From assembly GCA_905215275.1 (NCBI GenBank), contig CAJMPE010000002.1, forward strand, positions 1 to 30,316: a stretch of DNA of 30,316 nt. Reading direction: 5' to 3'. Shown in pieces: positions 6,551-13,873 of the stretch. A model generated the notes under the pieces. The model was not told where the DNA came from, made no database searches, and worked only from the letters and a program-made list of their open reading frames with translations. This DNA comes from an uncultured bacterium (GTDB lineage Bacteria; Actinomycetota; Coriobacteriia; Coriobacteriales; Coriobacteriaceae). A program made the translations under genes and the position numbers. How positions within the stretch are numbered: the first letter of the stretch is position 1; every line of letters starts with the position of its first letter.

Positions 6551-7720
6551 TTACTCGGTAAAGGCGTTGCCGACGCTCTGGCCGCCAACATACGTCTCGA
6601 CGAGGGTGAGCTCATGGTCGAACACGACAAAGTCGGCGTCGCGACCCGGCATAATGCTGCCGCACTTTCCCTCGATGTGCGCGGAGCGTGCCGGCACCTC
6701 GGTTGCCATGCGAATGGCGATATCGGCGCTGGCGATGCCCCAGTCGACGATGTTCTTAACGCCCTGGGCAAGCGTGAGCACCGAGCCGGCAATGCTCTTG
6801 CCGTCGGCGAGCCAGCACAGGTTGTCCTTCATGATGACGTCCATGCCACCACTGGTGTAGCTGCCCTCGGGCATGCCGCCACAACCCAGGCAGTCGGTGA
6901 TGAGCACCGTGTGCTGCCAGCCCTTTGCCTGCAGCAGCGCCTTGATGGCGGCAGGGTTTACGTGCTTGCCGTCACAGATGATCTCGGCGTAGGTCTCGGG
7001 CGTGGACATGGCAGCACCCACGACACCGGGCTCACGGTGATGCAGCCCGCGCTGGCCGTTATAGGTATGCGTAAAGCAGCTGGCACCGGCGTTGATGGCG
7101 GCGATGCACTCATCGTAGGTGGCGTCGGAGTGACCGATGCTGGTCACCACACCCTTGGCGTTCAGAGCAGCCGCATAAGCAGCGGCACCGTCGCGCTCTG
7201 CCGCCATGGCGCTCTTAACGATGCGACCACCCGCAGCCTCCTGCCACTGGTCGAAGACCTCCTCGGAGGGATCGATCAGGTAAGCGGGGTTCTGCGCGCC
7301 CACGTGCTTCATGGTAAAGAAGGGGCCCTCCAGGTAGATGCCCTGAATGCGAGCACCGCAGAAGTCGGGGCCACGGCCCTCATCGGCCTGGGCGATAGCA
7401 GCGCAGGCGTCTTTGATCTGCTCGACGCCATCGGTGAACGTCGTGGGCAGCCAGCTGGTGGTACCGCGCCGGGCGAGCTCGGTCGAGCTGATATCGATGC
7501 CCTCGGGATCGTTATCGGTAGTTGAGTGGTTGTAGAAGCCATGGATGTGAGTATCGACCATGCCCGGTGCGATCCACGATCCCGTGTAGTCCTTAATCTC
7601 GCAAGAGGGCTCGTCGGCCTGCCAGGCGCCAAAGACGCCGTCCTCGACCATAAGATAGCCGCCCAGTTGCGGGCCTGCCGGCAAGAAGAACTTGTCAGCC
7701 TTAATTGCGTACGTGCTCAT
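6551..7720 (-). CDS. nagA: N-acetylhexosamine-6-phosphate deacetylase
   Basis: A 389-residue amidohydrolase that removes acetate from GlcNAc-6-P or GalNAc-6-P (EC 3.5.1.25 family). Visible are the metal motif DTHIHG with His58 and His60, the Glu131 ligand in YLEGPFF, His197 in SIGHSDATY, His218 in FTHTYNGQ, His253 in ICDGKHVNP, and catalytic Asp276 in LITDCLG. The C-terminal GSIMPGRDADFVVF closes the barrel. ATG 7718-7720 has AAGGAG five bases before it; two codons upstream are in frame but too close to that site. The flanking AgaS and PTS make GalNAc-6-P the likeliest substrate, although the sequence cannot exclude GlcNAc-6-P. A TATAAG-like -10 (7760-7765) suggests its own promoter next to the agaS terminator. 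Confidence 0.96.
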   Translation of the reverse strand: MSTYAIKADKFFLPAGPQLGGYLMVEDGVFGAWQADEPSCEIKDYTGSWIAPGMVDTHIHGFYNHSTTDNDPEGIDISSTELARRGTTSWLPTTFTDGVEQIKDACAAIAQADEGRGPDFCGARIQGIYLEGPFFTMKHVGAQNPAYLIDPSEEVFDQWQEAAGGRIVKSAMAAERDGAAAYAAALNAKGVVTSIGHSDATYDECIAAINAGASCFTHTYNGQRGLHHREPGVVGAAMSTPETYAEIICDGKHVNPAAIKALLQAKGWQHTVLITDCLGCGGMPEGSYTSGGMDVIMKDNLCWLADGKSIAGSVLTLAQGVKNIVDWGIASADIAIRMATEVPARSAHIEGKCGSIMPGRDADFVVFDHELTLVETYVGGQSVGNAFTE

Positions 7721-7782
7721 ATGCACTCCTTGCTTCTAAAGCAGTTGACTGTGGTGATGCTTATACCCAGCTCACGTAAAAC

Positions 7783-7819
7783 AAAAAGCGCCCGCCCGCC
7801 GTTATGAGCGGACGGGCGC
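7783..7819 (-). terminator. intrinsic terminator of agaS
   Basis: On the minus strand GCGCCCGTCCGC (7808-7819) pairs with GCGGGCGGGCGC (7788-7799) and is followed by TTTTTGTTTT. The end of agaS is 19 bases away. Confidence 0.95.
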
Positions 7820-7837
7820 CCTTACAGGGGGACGCGA

Positions 7838-9004
7838 TTAAGCGGTGAAGGGGTGAATCGTCACGCCCTTAACCACGCGGTTGACCGTGCCGGTGGGGCT
7901 CGGCGTATCGGGCGTGTTGCCCACGCGCACGGAGTTGAGCAGGCTGATAGCCTGGGCAAACATCACGAACGGCAGAGCAAGGTAGCCCTCGGGAAGTGCC
8001 TCGTAGCCCTTAAAGGTGAAGGACTCGCCCTCGTAGACGGTGGCACCTTCCTGCTGAACGGCGATGGTGTGCTGAGCGATCTCGTCGCCACCGATCTCGT
8101 TGAGGATGTCGATGTCGTACTGACGGGTGTAGGCGTCGTTGTTGACGAACACGAAGACGAGCGTCTTATCGTCGACGAAGGACTTAGGTCCATGACGATA
8201 GCCCATGGAGGTGTCGTAGGAAGTAGCGACGAGACCGTGAGCGAGCTCGAGGATCTTGAGCTGGCTCTCCTGGGCAAGGCCACCGAAGGAGCCAGAACCC
8301 AAGTAGGTCACGCGGTTGAAGTCGCCAGCCAGGTAATCGGCGATCTCGGGCTCACGGGAGATGACCTCCTCGCCCATCTTAGCGATGGTCTCGACCCACT
8401 CGGCCTTCTGCTCGTCAGAGGCAGTGTCGAAAATAAGGGTGGAGAGCAGGGTCATGCAGGAATAAGAACCGGTCATGGCGAAGCCCTTGTCGTTGGCGCG
8501 CGGAATGAGCAGCGTCAGCGCGTTGGGATCATCGGCAGACTCGACGGCGAGCTTGCCCTCGGGAGCGCAGGTGATGTTGAGGAACTTGACGTTGTGGACG
8601 AGCTCCTTGGCAACGGCAACGGCAGCAAGGCTCTCGGGGCTGTTGCCAGAGCGGGCAAAGGAAACCACGAGCGTGGGATCCTCGGCGCGCAGGAAGTCGC
8701 GCGGGGCGCTCACGATGTCGGTCGTGGCGATGGGCTTAAAGTCGTAGAGATCAGTGTTGCCAGCGTGACGCAGGTACGGGGCGCAGGTATCGCCAACGTA
8801 GTCGGACGTACCGGCACCGGTGAAGACAACGGACAGACGACCCTCGCCCATAGCGCGAGCCTCGGCCAGGAAGGCCTCGATGGCCTCCTTGTTCTCGCGA
8901 TAGATGTTGAGCGTATCACGCCAAAGCTCGGGCTGCTGAGCAATCTCGGCCGTGGTGATCTGGGCGCCGAACTCGGTGAGCTCCTCGACACTCTTCTCGA
9001 ACAT
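7838..9004 (-). CDS. agaS: SIS-domain sugar isomerase/deaminase AgaS (galactosamine-6-P to tagatose-6-P)
   Basis: A 388-residue protein with two SIS domains. The first contains VFTGAGTSDYVGD (about 60-72) and VVSFARSGNSPESLA (113-127). The second contains TYLGSGSFGGLAQESQLK (233-250) and YRHGPKSF (269-276). The conserved C-terminus reads GNTPDTPSPTGTVNRVVKG. This order and the RHGPKS motif are characteristic of AgaS, the deaminating isomerase that converts galactosamine-6-phosphate to tagatose-6-phosphate. GlmS-like or FrlB-like substrates are unlikely. The ATG at 9002-9004 follows an AGAGAGG site. The gene lies just downstream of the GntR regulator with its own promoter and operator and ends in a strong terminator. 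Confidence 0.94.
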   Translation of the reverse strand: MFEKSVEELTEFGAQITTAEIAQQPELWRDTLNIYRENKEAIEAFLAEARAMGEGRLSVVFTGAGTSDYVGDTCAPYLRHAGNTDLYDFKPIATTDIVSAPRDFLRAEDPTLVVSFARSGNSPESLAAVAVAKELVHNVKFLNITCAPEGKLAVESADDPNALTLLIPRANDKGFAMTGSYSCMTLLSTLIFDTASDEQKAEWVETIAKMGEEVISREPEIADYLAGDFNRVTYLGSGSFGGLAQESQLKILELAHGLVATSYDTSMGYRHGPKSFVDDKTLVFVFVNNDAYTRQYDIDILNEIGGDEIAQHTIAVQQEGATVYEGESFTFKGYEALPEGYLALPFVMFAQAISLLNSVRVGNTPDTPSPTGTVNRVVKGVTIHPFTA

Positions 9005-9043
9005 TTTTAATACCTCTCTCTAGAAGTAATCCTCTGACGTGCA

Positions 9044-9079
9044 ATTATACACTTCGGTTGGTTATCTGGTAGTAACCAG
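9044..9079 (-). promoter_or_regulatory. agaS promoter with GntR-type operator
   Basis: A perfect TATAAT -10 is read on the minus strand at 9044-9049. The palindrome CTGGT-AGTA-ACCAG occupies 9066-9079, exactly where a -35 would lie, and no TTGACA is visible. Thirteen bases of the palindrome (CTGGTAGTAACCA) recur at 13359-13371 ahead of the PTS operon. TGGT...ACCA-type palindromes are typical operators of HutC-subfamily GntR regulators such as NagR/DasR, so the adjacent GntR protein is the likely ligand. Confidence 0.75.
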
Positions 9080-9118
9080 TTAAATGCAAAGAATCACCAT
9101 ATGGAAACGATGCGAGCA

Positions 9119-9850
9119 CTAGTTACTGCGCTGGTGGTAAACCTTGTATTTAAACTGATCGGCACGAGCAACCGAGAGTGTGTACTCCACTACCTCGTTT
9201 GACTCGTTATACGTAGTCCTGACCAAATCGAGCACAGGCGAGCCCTCGACAATTCCCAAAAGGTGGGCATCGGTGGGACGGGCTATGCTCGCATAGAACT
9301 CCTCTTCGGCCACGCGAATCTTTTGCTGAAAGTCCTGCTCAATCACATCGTAAAGCGGCTTACGCTCCAGCAGCGGTCGCTTTAAGGACAGAAATTGACG
9401 AACCGGTAGATAGCTGCGTTCGACCATCATGGGCATGTTGTCGGCAGAACGAAGGCGCTTGAGCTTAAAAATGCGATCACCGATGCGCAATCCCATATGC
9501 TCGGCCAGATTCTTATCGGCCTCCATCTCGCAAAACTCGAGAATCGTGGTCTCGGGTTCTCGACCCATCGCGCGCATCTGCTCGGTAAAGCTGTAGGACT
9601 GCATAAGATTGGTTGCTTTTGCCGAACGGTCGGTCACAAAGGTACCGCGACCGTGCTGCCGAACCACCAGTCCTAAACGCTCCAGTTCCTGCAGAGCCAG
9701 GCGTACCGTAGTGCGCGAGAGACCATAGCGCTCCGAAAGTTCGCGCTCGGAAGGAATCATGTCACCGGCGCGATATTCATGGTCAATCTTTTCGGTCAGA
9801 ATATCGACCAGCTGATCGTACAGCGGTTGCTTACGCGCTCCGATCGCCAT
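9119..9850 (-). CDS. GntR-family (HutC subfamily, UTRA domain) transcriptional regulator
   Basis: A 243-residue regulator. The N-terminal winged HTH (about 8-75) contains LYDQLVDILTEKI, IPSERELSERYGLSRTTVR and the wing QHGRGTFV. A UTRA effector domain (about 90-240) contains RIFKLKRLRSADNMPMMVER and SPVLDLVRTTYNESNEVVEY. Proteins of this type bind amino-sugar phosphates (NagR, DasR, AgaR2). The ATG at 9848-9850 has a strong AGGGAGGA site. It stands between the PTS operon and agaS on the same strand, isolated by a terminator upstream. Matching palindromes lie before agaS and the PTS operon. I infer that it represses the galactosamine genes until a phosphorylated amino sugar accumulates. It does not show an obvious operator of its own. 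Confidence 0.95.
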   Translation of the reverse strand: MAIGARKQPLYDQLVDILTEKIDHEYRAGDMIPSERELSERYGLSRTTVRLALQELERLGLVVRQHGRGTFVTDRSAKATNLMQSYSFTEQMRAMGREPETTILEFCEMEADKNLAEHMGLRIGDRIFKLKRLRSADNMPMMVERSYLPVRQFLSLKRPLLERKPLYDVIEQDFQQKIRVAEEEFYASIARPTDAHLLGIVEGSPVLDLVRTTYNESNEVVEYTLSVARADQFKYKVYHQRSN

Positions 9851-9930
9851 CCTATCCTCCCTTTTGCTCGAATTCGGCTAACTACCTAGGGTGTTATGCA
9901 TTATCTGTCTGCCACACCCGAATCATTAAG

Positions 9931-9968
9931 AAAACAAAAGCCGCGCGCTCTTTCGAGCACGCGGCTTT
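9931..9968 (-). terminator. terminator of the PTS operon (bidirectional in form)
   Basis: GCCGCG and GCTC (9940-9950) pair with GAGC and CGCGGC (9955-9965) around a TTTC loop. The minus strand reads into TTTTGTTTT and the plus strand into TTTT. It separates the IID gene from the GntR gene. Confidence 0.9.
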
Positions 9969-10035
9969 TAACATACACATGGCTTAAGGGGTCGGGGTGT
10001 GAGCCGCGTAGGGACACACCCCTCAAGCTAGAGCC

Positions 10036-11118
10036 TTACCAGATGCTCGGCCAGAGACCAAGCGGGCCGGCGCCCAGGATGCCAAGGACGAAGAGCAGGA
10101 GAATGCCCTTGGTCGGGGTCCAGCTGTGCTTAGCGAACATGTAGTAAAGCAGCAGCGTAAGCATAAGCGGGACGAGCTTCGGGACGATGGTGTTGAGGGT
10201 GTCGGCAACAGAGAAGTTGACCGGATCCTCGGTAACGGTGCCGTAGGTCACGGACTCCATGCCGTTACCCAGATCGGTGACGCCGCACTCGACAGCGTTG
10301 CCGTCGGCATCGGAAGCGGTAAGGGCGTTGCCGTCCTTATCGGTCATGGCGATGGTACCGGCCTCAGCGGTCTCGGTATCGATGCCCTCCATACCGGTGA
10401 AGTTCTCGGCCTCCTTCTCGGAGACGATCACGGTAGTAGCGGAGAGACCACGGGTGGTGCCGTTGGGGATCTGGAGGTTGATCTGGGTGCCACCCATGGT
10501 GACGACCAGGCAACCGACGACGAAGACGCCCATGATGGAAGCGGCACGCGTGAAGGCCTGCATGTTGGCGGTCAGAGCGTCAATAGCGCTGGTGCCAAGC
10601 TTGTAGGACCAGTTCATGAGCCAGAAGCGCAGAGCGAACTGGACGACGTTGAAGATCACCAGGAAGATGATCGGTGCAGCGGCGTTGCCGTTGATGGCCA
10701 TGTTGGAGGTGATGCCGGCCGTGATAGGCACGAGCGTCAGCCAGAACAGGGCGTCACCGATACCACCGAGCGGGCCCATTGCGGCGACGCGGACGGCGCG
10801 GATCGTGGGGATGTCAACCTTGTTCTGCTCGAGCGAAAGCACGATGCCCATAACAAAGGTGACGAGGAACGGGTGGGTGTTGAAGAACTCCAGGTTGTGG
10901 CTCATGGAAGCCGCGAGGTCGTTCTTGTTGGTGTGGATCTTCTCCAGACCGGGGATGATGGAGTAAAGCCAGCCAGCGGCCTGCATGCGCTCGTAGTTGA
11001 ACGATGCCTGCAGGAAGCAGGAGCGCCAAGCCATCTTGTTGAGGGTCTTCTGGTCGAGCTGCGGAGCAGGAGTGAGATCCTCGTAGTGCTCCGGGATCAC
11101 ATACTCATTAGATGCCAT
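10036..11118 (-). CDS. PTS mannose/fructose/sorbose-family IID component
   Basis: A 360-residue membrane component that forms the sugar channel with IIC. The cytoplasmic N-terminal half carries the IID signatures MAWRSCFLQASFNYERMQ (about 29-46) and VAAMGPLGGIGDALFW (111-126). Transmembrane segments follow near 147-169, 193-208, 310-328 and 338-354. It is longer than the usual 270-300 residues because the loop at about 215-303 holds an extra 50-60 residues rich in acidic residues, Thr and Gly (TDKDGNALTASDADGN). ATG 11116-11118 has GGAGGTGA upstream, and the gene overlaps the IIC stop by 11 bases, implying translational coupling. Sugar specificity is inferred as GalNAc/GalN from the neighbours. 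Confidence 0.95.
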   Translation of the reverse strand: MASNEYVIPEHYEDLTPAPQLDQKTLNKMAWRSCFLQASFNYERMQAAGWLYSIIPGLEKIHTNKNDLAASMSHNLEFFNTHPFLVTFVMGIVLSLEQNKVDIPTIRAVRVAAMGPLGGIGDALFWLTLVPITAGITSNMAINGNAAAPIIFLVIFNVVQFALRFWLMNWSYKLGTSAIDALTANMQAFTRAASIMGVFVVGCLVVTMGGTQINLQIPNGTTRGLSATTVIVSEKEAENFTGMEGIDTETAEAGTIAMTDKDGNALTASDADGNAVECGVTDLGNGMESVTYGTVTEDPVNFSVADTLNTIVPKLVPLMLTLLLYYMFAKHSWTPTKGILLLFVLGILGAGPLGLWPSIW

Positions 11119-11908
11119 CTTCGAAGTCACCTCCGTCAGAAACAGCTGCACCCTTCAGCTCGGTCTGCTGCTGGAAGTCCCAGAAAGCGATGCCGAAGCC
11201 GATGAGAGCGAGGATGAGCAGAGCAGGGGTTGCCAGCGAATCGTTGGCAACGGTGATGAGCGCGAGGCCAAAGCCCATGAGGAAGAAGCCCCACATATCG
11301 CGGTTCATCATAACCTTGAGCAGGACGGCGAAGCCGACGAAGCGCATCATGCCGCCTGCAGCGGAGAGACCGGTCTGCAGCCAAGTCGGGATGGCAGAAG
11401 CGATGGTCTGACCGATGGTAGCGCCAGCGATGAAGAACAGGGTGACGACGACAGCGAAGATCAGGCCGAGCAGAGCCATGGCGAAGTAGTTCAGGCGCTC
11501 GATGCCCTTGGTGTCCGCGTTGTGAGCCATGTTATCGGCCGTGGACATAAGCGGGGACATAAGCGTGAAGACCAGGGTAACGCCAAGCTGGCCAAGCAGA
11601 GCGAACGGAATGGCGAGGCCGACTGCCGCGTTGGGCTCGAGGCCCGTGGCGATAGCGAGAATGGCTGCCATGATGCCGCCGATGACGGCGTTAGGCGGCT
11701 GAGCGCCTCCGATCGGCATGTTGCCGATCGTCATGAGCTGATAGGTACCACCCACGAGAAGACCGGTGTTGAGGTCGCCAAGGATAAGACCGATGACGGC
11801 GCCGGTGACGATGGGCTGATAGAGAGACTCGAGGAAGTCAAACTGGTCGATTGCCGCGATGAACGTGACGACGAAGACCAGAGCGATCTGGATGATCGAG
11901 TATTCCAT
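11108..11908 (-). CDS. PTS mannose/fructose/sorbose-family IIC component
   Basis: A 266-residue polytopic membrane protein. Family motifs are FVVTFIAAIDQFDFLESLYQP near the start, VTGAVIGLILGDLNTGLLVG (about 34-53), and GGTYQLMTIGNMPIGGAQPP, which is split here across residues 53-72. Hydrophobic segments continue to about 245, ahead of a charged C-tail. With IID it translocates the sugar while IIB phosphorylates it at the inner face. ATG has AAAGGAGGAG eight bases upstream. Ninety bases separate it from IIB, and it overlaps IID by 11 bases. Confidence 0.96.
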   Translation of the reverse strand: MEYSIIQIALVFVVTFIAAIDQFDFLESLYQPIVTGAVIGLILGDLNTGLLVGGTYQLMTIGNMPIGGAQPPNAVIGGIMAAILAIATGLEPNAAVGLAIPFALLGQLGVTLVFTLMSPLMSTADNMAHNADTKGIERLNYFAMALLGLIFAVVVTLFFIAGATIGQTIASAIPTWLQTGLSAAGGMMRFVGFAVLLKVMMNRDMWGFFLMGFGLALITVANDSLATPALLILALIGFGIAFWDFQQQTELKGAAVSDGGDFEDGI

Positions 11909-11998
11909 CTTGCTCCTCCTTTCAAAATGTATGTACGCACTTTGGATTTCACGTACAGAACGTCAGGGTTTCACTCCTGACAACGTGGATCACGAGGA

Positions 11999-12481
11999 TT
12001 ACGAGAAGAGCTTGCTCGTGTCCTCAACAGGCGTGCTCGGAACGCGCCTGATCTCCAACTCCACCCCCAATTCCTGCAGCTCTTTAAACGCAGCGACATC
12101 CTCGTCGTTAACTGCGACGGAGGTGGCGACTTGGCGCTTTCCTTCCGACATGTGCATGTTGCCGATGTTTACCTTCTTTATAGGCACACCGCCCTTGACG
12201 AGCGTAAGCACGTCTTCCGGTGTTTCGGCCACGATGAAGATCTTCTGGCGCGGGCTCGCCTTGCCAATGACGTCGATGGTCTTCTGCAGAGAGAAGAAAC
12301 GCGTAGCGACGCCGGCGGGAGCGGCCATCTTCATGAGGTTCTGGCGCATGGTGTTGGACGCCACGTCGTCGTTGGCGACGAGGATGAGGTTGGAGCCCAG
12401 GGTGGAGTTCCACTGGGTGGCAACCTGACCATGAACCAGTCGGTTATCGATGCGGGTAAGAAGAATGTTGGGTTCTGCCAT
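11999..12481 (-). CDS. PTS mannose/fructose/sorbose-family IIB component
   Basis: A 160-residue cytoplasmic phosphocarrier. The active-site motif TRIDNRLVHGQV is at residues 9-20, with phospho-accepting His17. The rest, including ILVANDDVASN and LVKGGVPIKKVNIGNMH, is standard for the family. It receives phosphate from the IIA protein encoded two genes upstream and passes it to the incoming sugar. ATG 12479-12481 follows AAAGGAAG. This is the functional counterpart of the His-less paralogue at 2221-2745. The conserved loop G-N-M-H-M-S-E-G-K-R is the part thought to influence sugar choice. Confidence 0.96.
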   Translation of the reverse strand: MAEPNILLTRIDNRLVHGQVATQWNSTLGSNLILVANDDVASNTMRQNLMKMAAPAGVATRFFSLQKTIDVIGKASPRQKIFIVAETPEDVLTLVKGGVPIKKVNIGNMHMSEGKRQVATSVAVNDEDVAAFKELQELGVELEIRRVPSTPVEDTSKLFS

Positions 12482-12517
12482 GTTGATCAGCTTCCTTTCG
12501 TTATTTGCTGACGACAG

Positions 12518-12799
12518 TTACTTGATCTCCTGAATCGCGTAACGCGAAACATCTACGACGGCTCCGGATCGGACTTTGATCTGGACCTTTTCGCCTTCGA
12601 TGCCTTTGACGGTTCCGTAGATACCGCCGGCGAAAAGAACCTCCTGACCCGGCTTGAGCTCGGTGTGCAGCTCCTTGAAGTACTTCTGCTTCTTCTTCAT
12701 GTTGATTTGCGACCAGATTGTGTAAATCAAGCCCATGATGACAAGCAGGCCTAAAAGGGCGACCGAGGAGCTCAGGACGTTGGCTCCGAAATCGGCCAT
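12518..12799 (-). CDS. YajC-like single-pass membrane protein within the PTS operon
   Basis: A 93-residue protein with an N-terminal transmembrane helix (about 8-28) followed by the YajC core: MKKKQKYFKELHTELKPGQE, then VLFAGGIYGTVKGIEGEKV, then VDVSRYAIQEI. YajC is an accessory subunit of the SecDF translocase, but here the gene lies between IIA and IIB of a PTS. Its ATG overlaps the IIA stop by one base (TAATG), so it is translationally coupled to IIA. Such YajC homologues appear in other mannose-family PTS operons and may assist membrane assembly or stability of IIC/IID; that role is inference. It is probably not the main secretion YajC of the cell. Confidence 0.88.
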   Translation of the reverse strand: MADFGANVLSSSVALLGLLVIMGLIYTIWSQINMKKKQKYFKELHTELKPGQEVLFAGGIYGTVKGIEGEKVQIKVRSGAVVDVSRYAIQEIK

Positions 12800-13242
12800 T
12801 AGATGCCGTCCTCGTCGCCGAAGATATCCTCTTCGTCGGAGCCGGCAACGGATGCGACCGTCTGGGCGGTGATGCCCGTCTGGCCAACGGTCACGGCCTG
12901 CTCGCCAAGCTCGGCGAGCGTGGCGTTGCCGCGGAGGAACAGAAGCTCAATAACCATGGGAAGGTTGGTGCCAGTCAGAACCTCGACGTTGTCGACATCC
13001 TGGGCAATCATCATCGACTGGTTGAACGGGGTGCCGCCAAGCAGGTCGGTAAAGACGAGCACGCCATCGCACTCCTCGCGCATGGCGGTAATAGCGGCGC
13101 GGAGATCCTCACCGTAGGATGCGGCCTGGTCGCCCTCAAAAGGAACGACGGTAAAAGCAGGCTGGTCGCCGGCAACCATAGCGATAGCGCTTGCAAGGCC
13201 GGGTGCGAACTGTCCATGACCGGTAAGAATAAAGCCAACCAT
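12799..13242 (-). CDS. PTS mannose-family IIA component
   Basis: A 147-residue cytoplasmic protein that accepts phosphate from HPr. His9 in ILTGHGQFAPG is the expected phosphorylation site. VLVFTDLLGGTPFNQSM (about 61-77) is the second family signature. The acidic end, DEEDIFGDEDGI, is a short non-conserved tail. ATG 13240-13242 follows GGAAGGGAAA. It is the first gene of the operon IIA-YajC-IIB-IIC-IID. It lies downstream of a long regulatory region with palindromic boxes. Confidence 0.96.
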   Translation of the reverse strand: MVGFILTGHGQFAPGLASAIAMVAGDQPAFTVVPFEGDQAASYGEDLRAAITAMREECDGVLVFTDLLGGTPFNQSMMIAQDVDNVEVLTGTNLPMVIELLFLRGNATLAELGEQAVTVGQTGITAQTVASVAGSDEEDIFGDEDGI

Positions 13243-13358
13243 TCAAATTTCCCTTCCGAAGGTGTGTACGATCTGAGTCCGATGATTTTCGGAAGCCAGC
13301 GGGCGCTCGCCCTTAAAGCTTCTTAGAAAGCGTACTTTGAAGACCAGTGGTTTCTAAA

Positions 13359-13394
13359 CTGGTAGTAACCACGTGACGTGTTGTTGCCACTATA
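13359..13394 (-). promoter_or_regulatory. PTS operon promoter (extended -10) and GntR-type operator
   Basis: On the minus strand TGATATAGT gives an extended -10 (TATAGT at 13389-13394) with no clear -35. The start would be near 13382, leaving a leader of about 140 bases. Just downstream of it, 13359-13371 reads CTGGTAGTAACCA, identical over 13 bases to the agaS operator. A further ACCAG at 13343-13347 makes a second half-site. An operator just after the start suits repression. Confidence 0.55.
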
Positions 13395-13465
13395 TCACCA
13401 CAGAAGAGGTCGCTTTCTGTTGATTCATACGGTAAAACGTTTTTGCACCGCTCACGGTGATAAAT

Positions 13466-13482
13466 CGACCGTTTACCGGTCG
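13466..13482. promoter_or_regulatory. palindrome CGACCG-TTTAC-CGGTCG
   Basis: Perfect 6-bp arms around a 5-base spacer, about 80 bases upstream of the candidate PTS -10. The motif CGACCGTTyACCGGT recurs at 13684-13698, so this looks like a second type of operator, distinct from the CTGGT box. The cognate protein is unknown; the DeoR-type regulator at 1-678 is one candidate. Confidence 0.5.
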
Positions 13483-13639
13483 TTAACACTTCTACCTGCG
13501 GTTTTGAAACCGTTCCGAAATGCTTTGGCAAAAGATCGGATCTTTTCCTGTGTCTAAACAACGCAGGGCGGCTAAAAATAGCGTGTAGAAAAATTGCAGG
13601 TCATTGTGAAGATATGTGAATTGGTCTTTTTGACTTAAT

Positions 13640-13656
13640 ACCAGTTAGAACCAGTT
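13640..13656. promoter_or_regulatory. additional ACCAGTT box in the PTS upstream region
   Basis: ACCAGTTAGAACCAGTT contains two tandem ACCAGTT half-sites spaced 9-10 bases apart. These half-sites match one arm of the CTGGT...ACCAG operator family. The arrangement is direct rather than inverted, so binding is less certain than at 13359 or 9066. Confidence 0.35.
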
Positions 13657-13666
13657 TTGAGATTAT

Positions 13667-13696
13667 CGGTGAACGGTAGTTTTCGACCGTTCACCG
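13667..13696. promoter_or_regulatory. perfect 11-bp inverted repeat upstream of the PTS operon
   Basis: CGGTGAACGGT (13667-13677) and ACCGTTCACCG (13686-13696) are exact reverse complements around 8 bases. No T-tract follows, so a terminator is unlikely. The right arm is part of a second CGACCGTTCACCGGT box. The gene-free stretch 13243-13795 otherwise holds AT-richer sequence with no convincing coding potential. Confidence 0.55.
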
Positions 13697-13795
13697 GTTA
13701 CTTGCAATCGTTTGCAGTCGTTTTCCCAGATGAATTAGGGAAACGCGATGGAACGCTTGCGCGGGCGCGAGGCCTATCCTATTGATTTCGGCAAC

Positions 13796-13831
13796 AAAAA
13801 GCCCGCTAGAACGTTGTCCGTTCTAGCGGGC
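13796..13831 (-). terminator. intrinsic terminator of the SurA-N-like gene
   Basis: GCCCGCTAGAACG (13801-13813) pairs perfectly with CGTTCTAGCGGGC (13819-13831). The minus strand then reads TTTTTGTTG. It lies 43 bases after the stop at 13874. Confidence 0.96.
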
Positions 13832-13873
13832 TTAATCAGGTGATCGGTTAGCGCGCAGTAGTGCAGGCAAACC

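Noticed and set aside
13313..13561. An 82-codon minus-strand ORF upstream of the PTS operon
   Set aside because: It overlaps operators and the proposed promoter, has no ribosome site of note and no recognisable composition.
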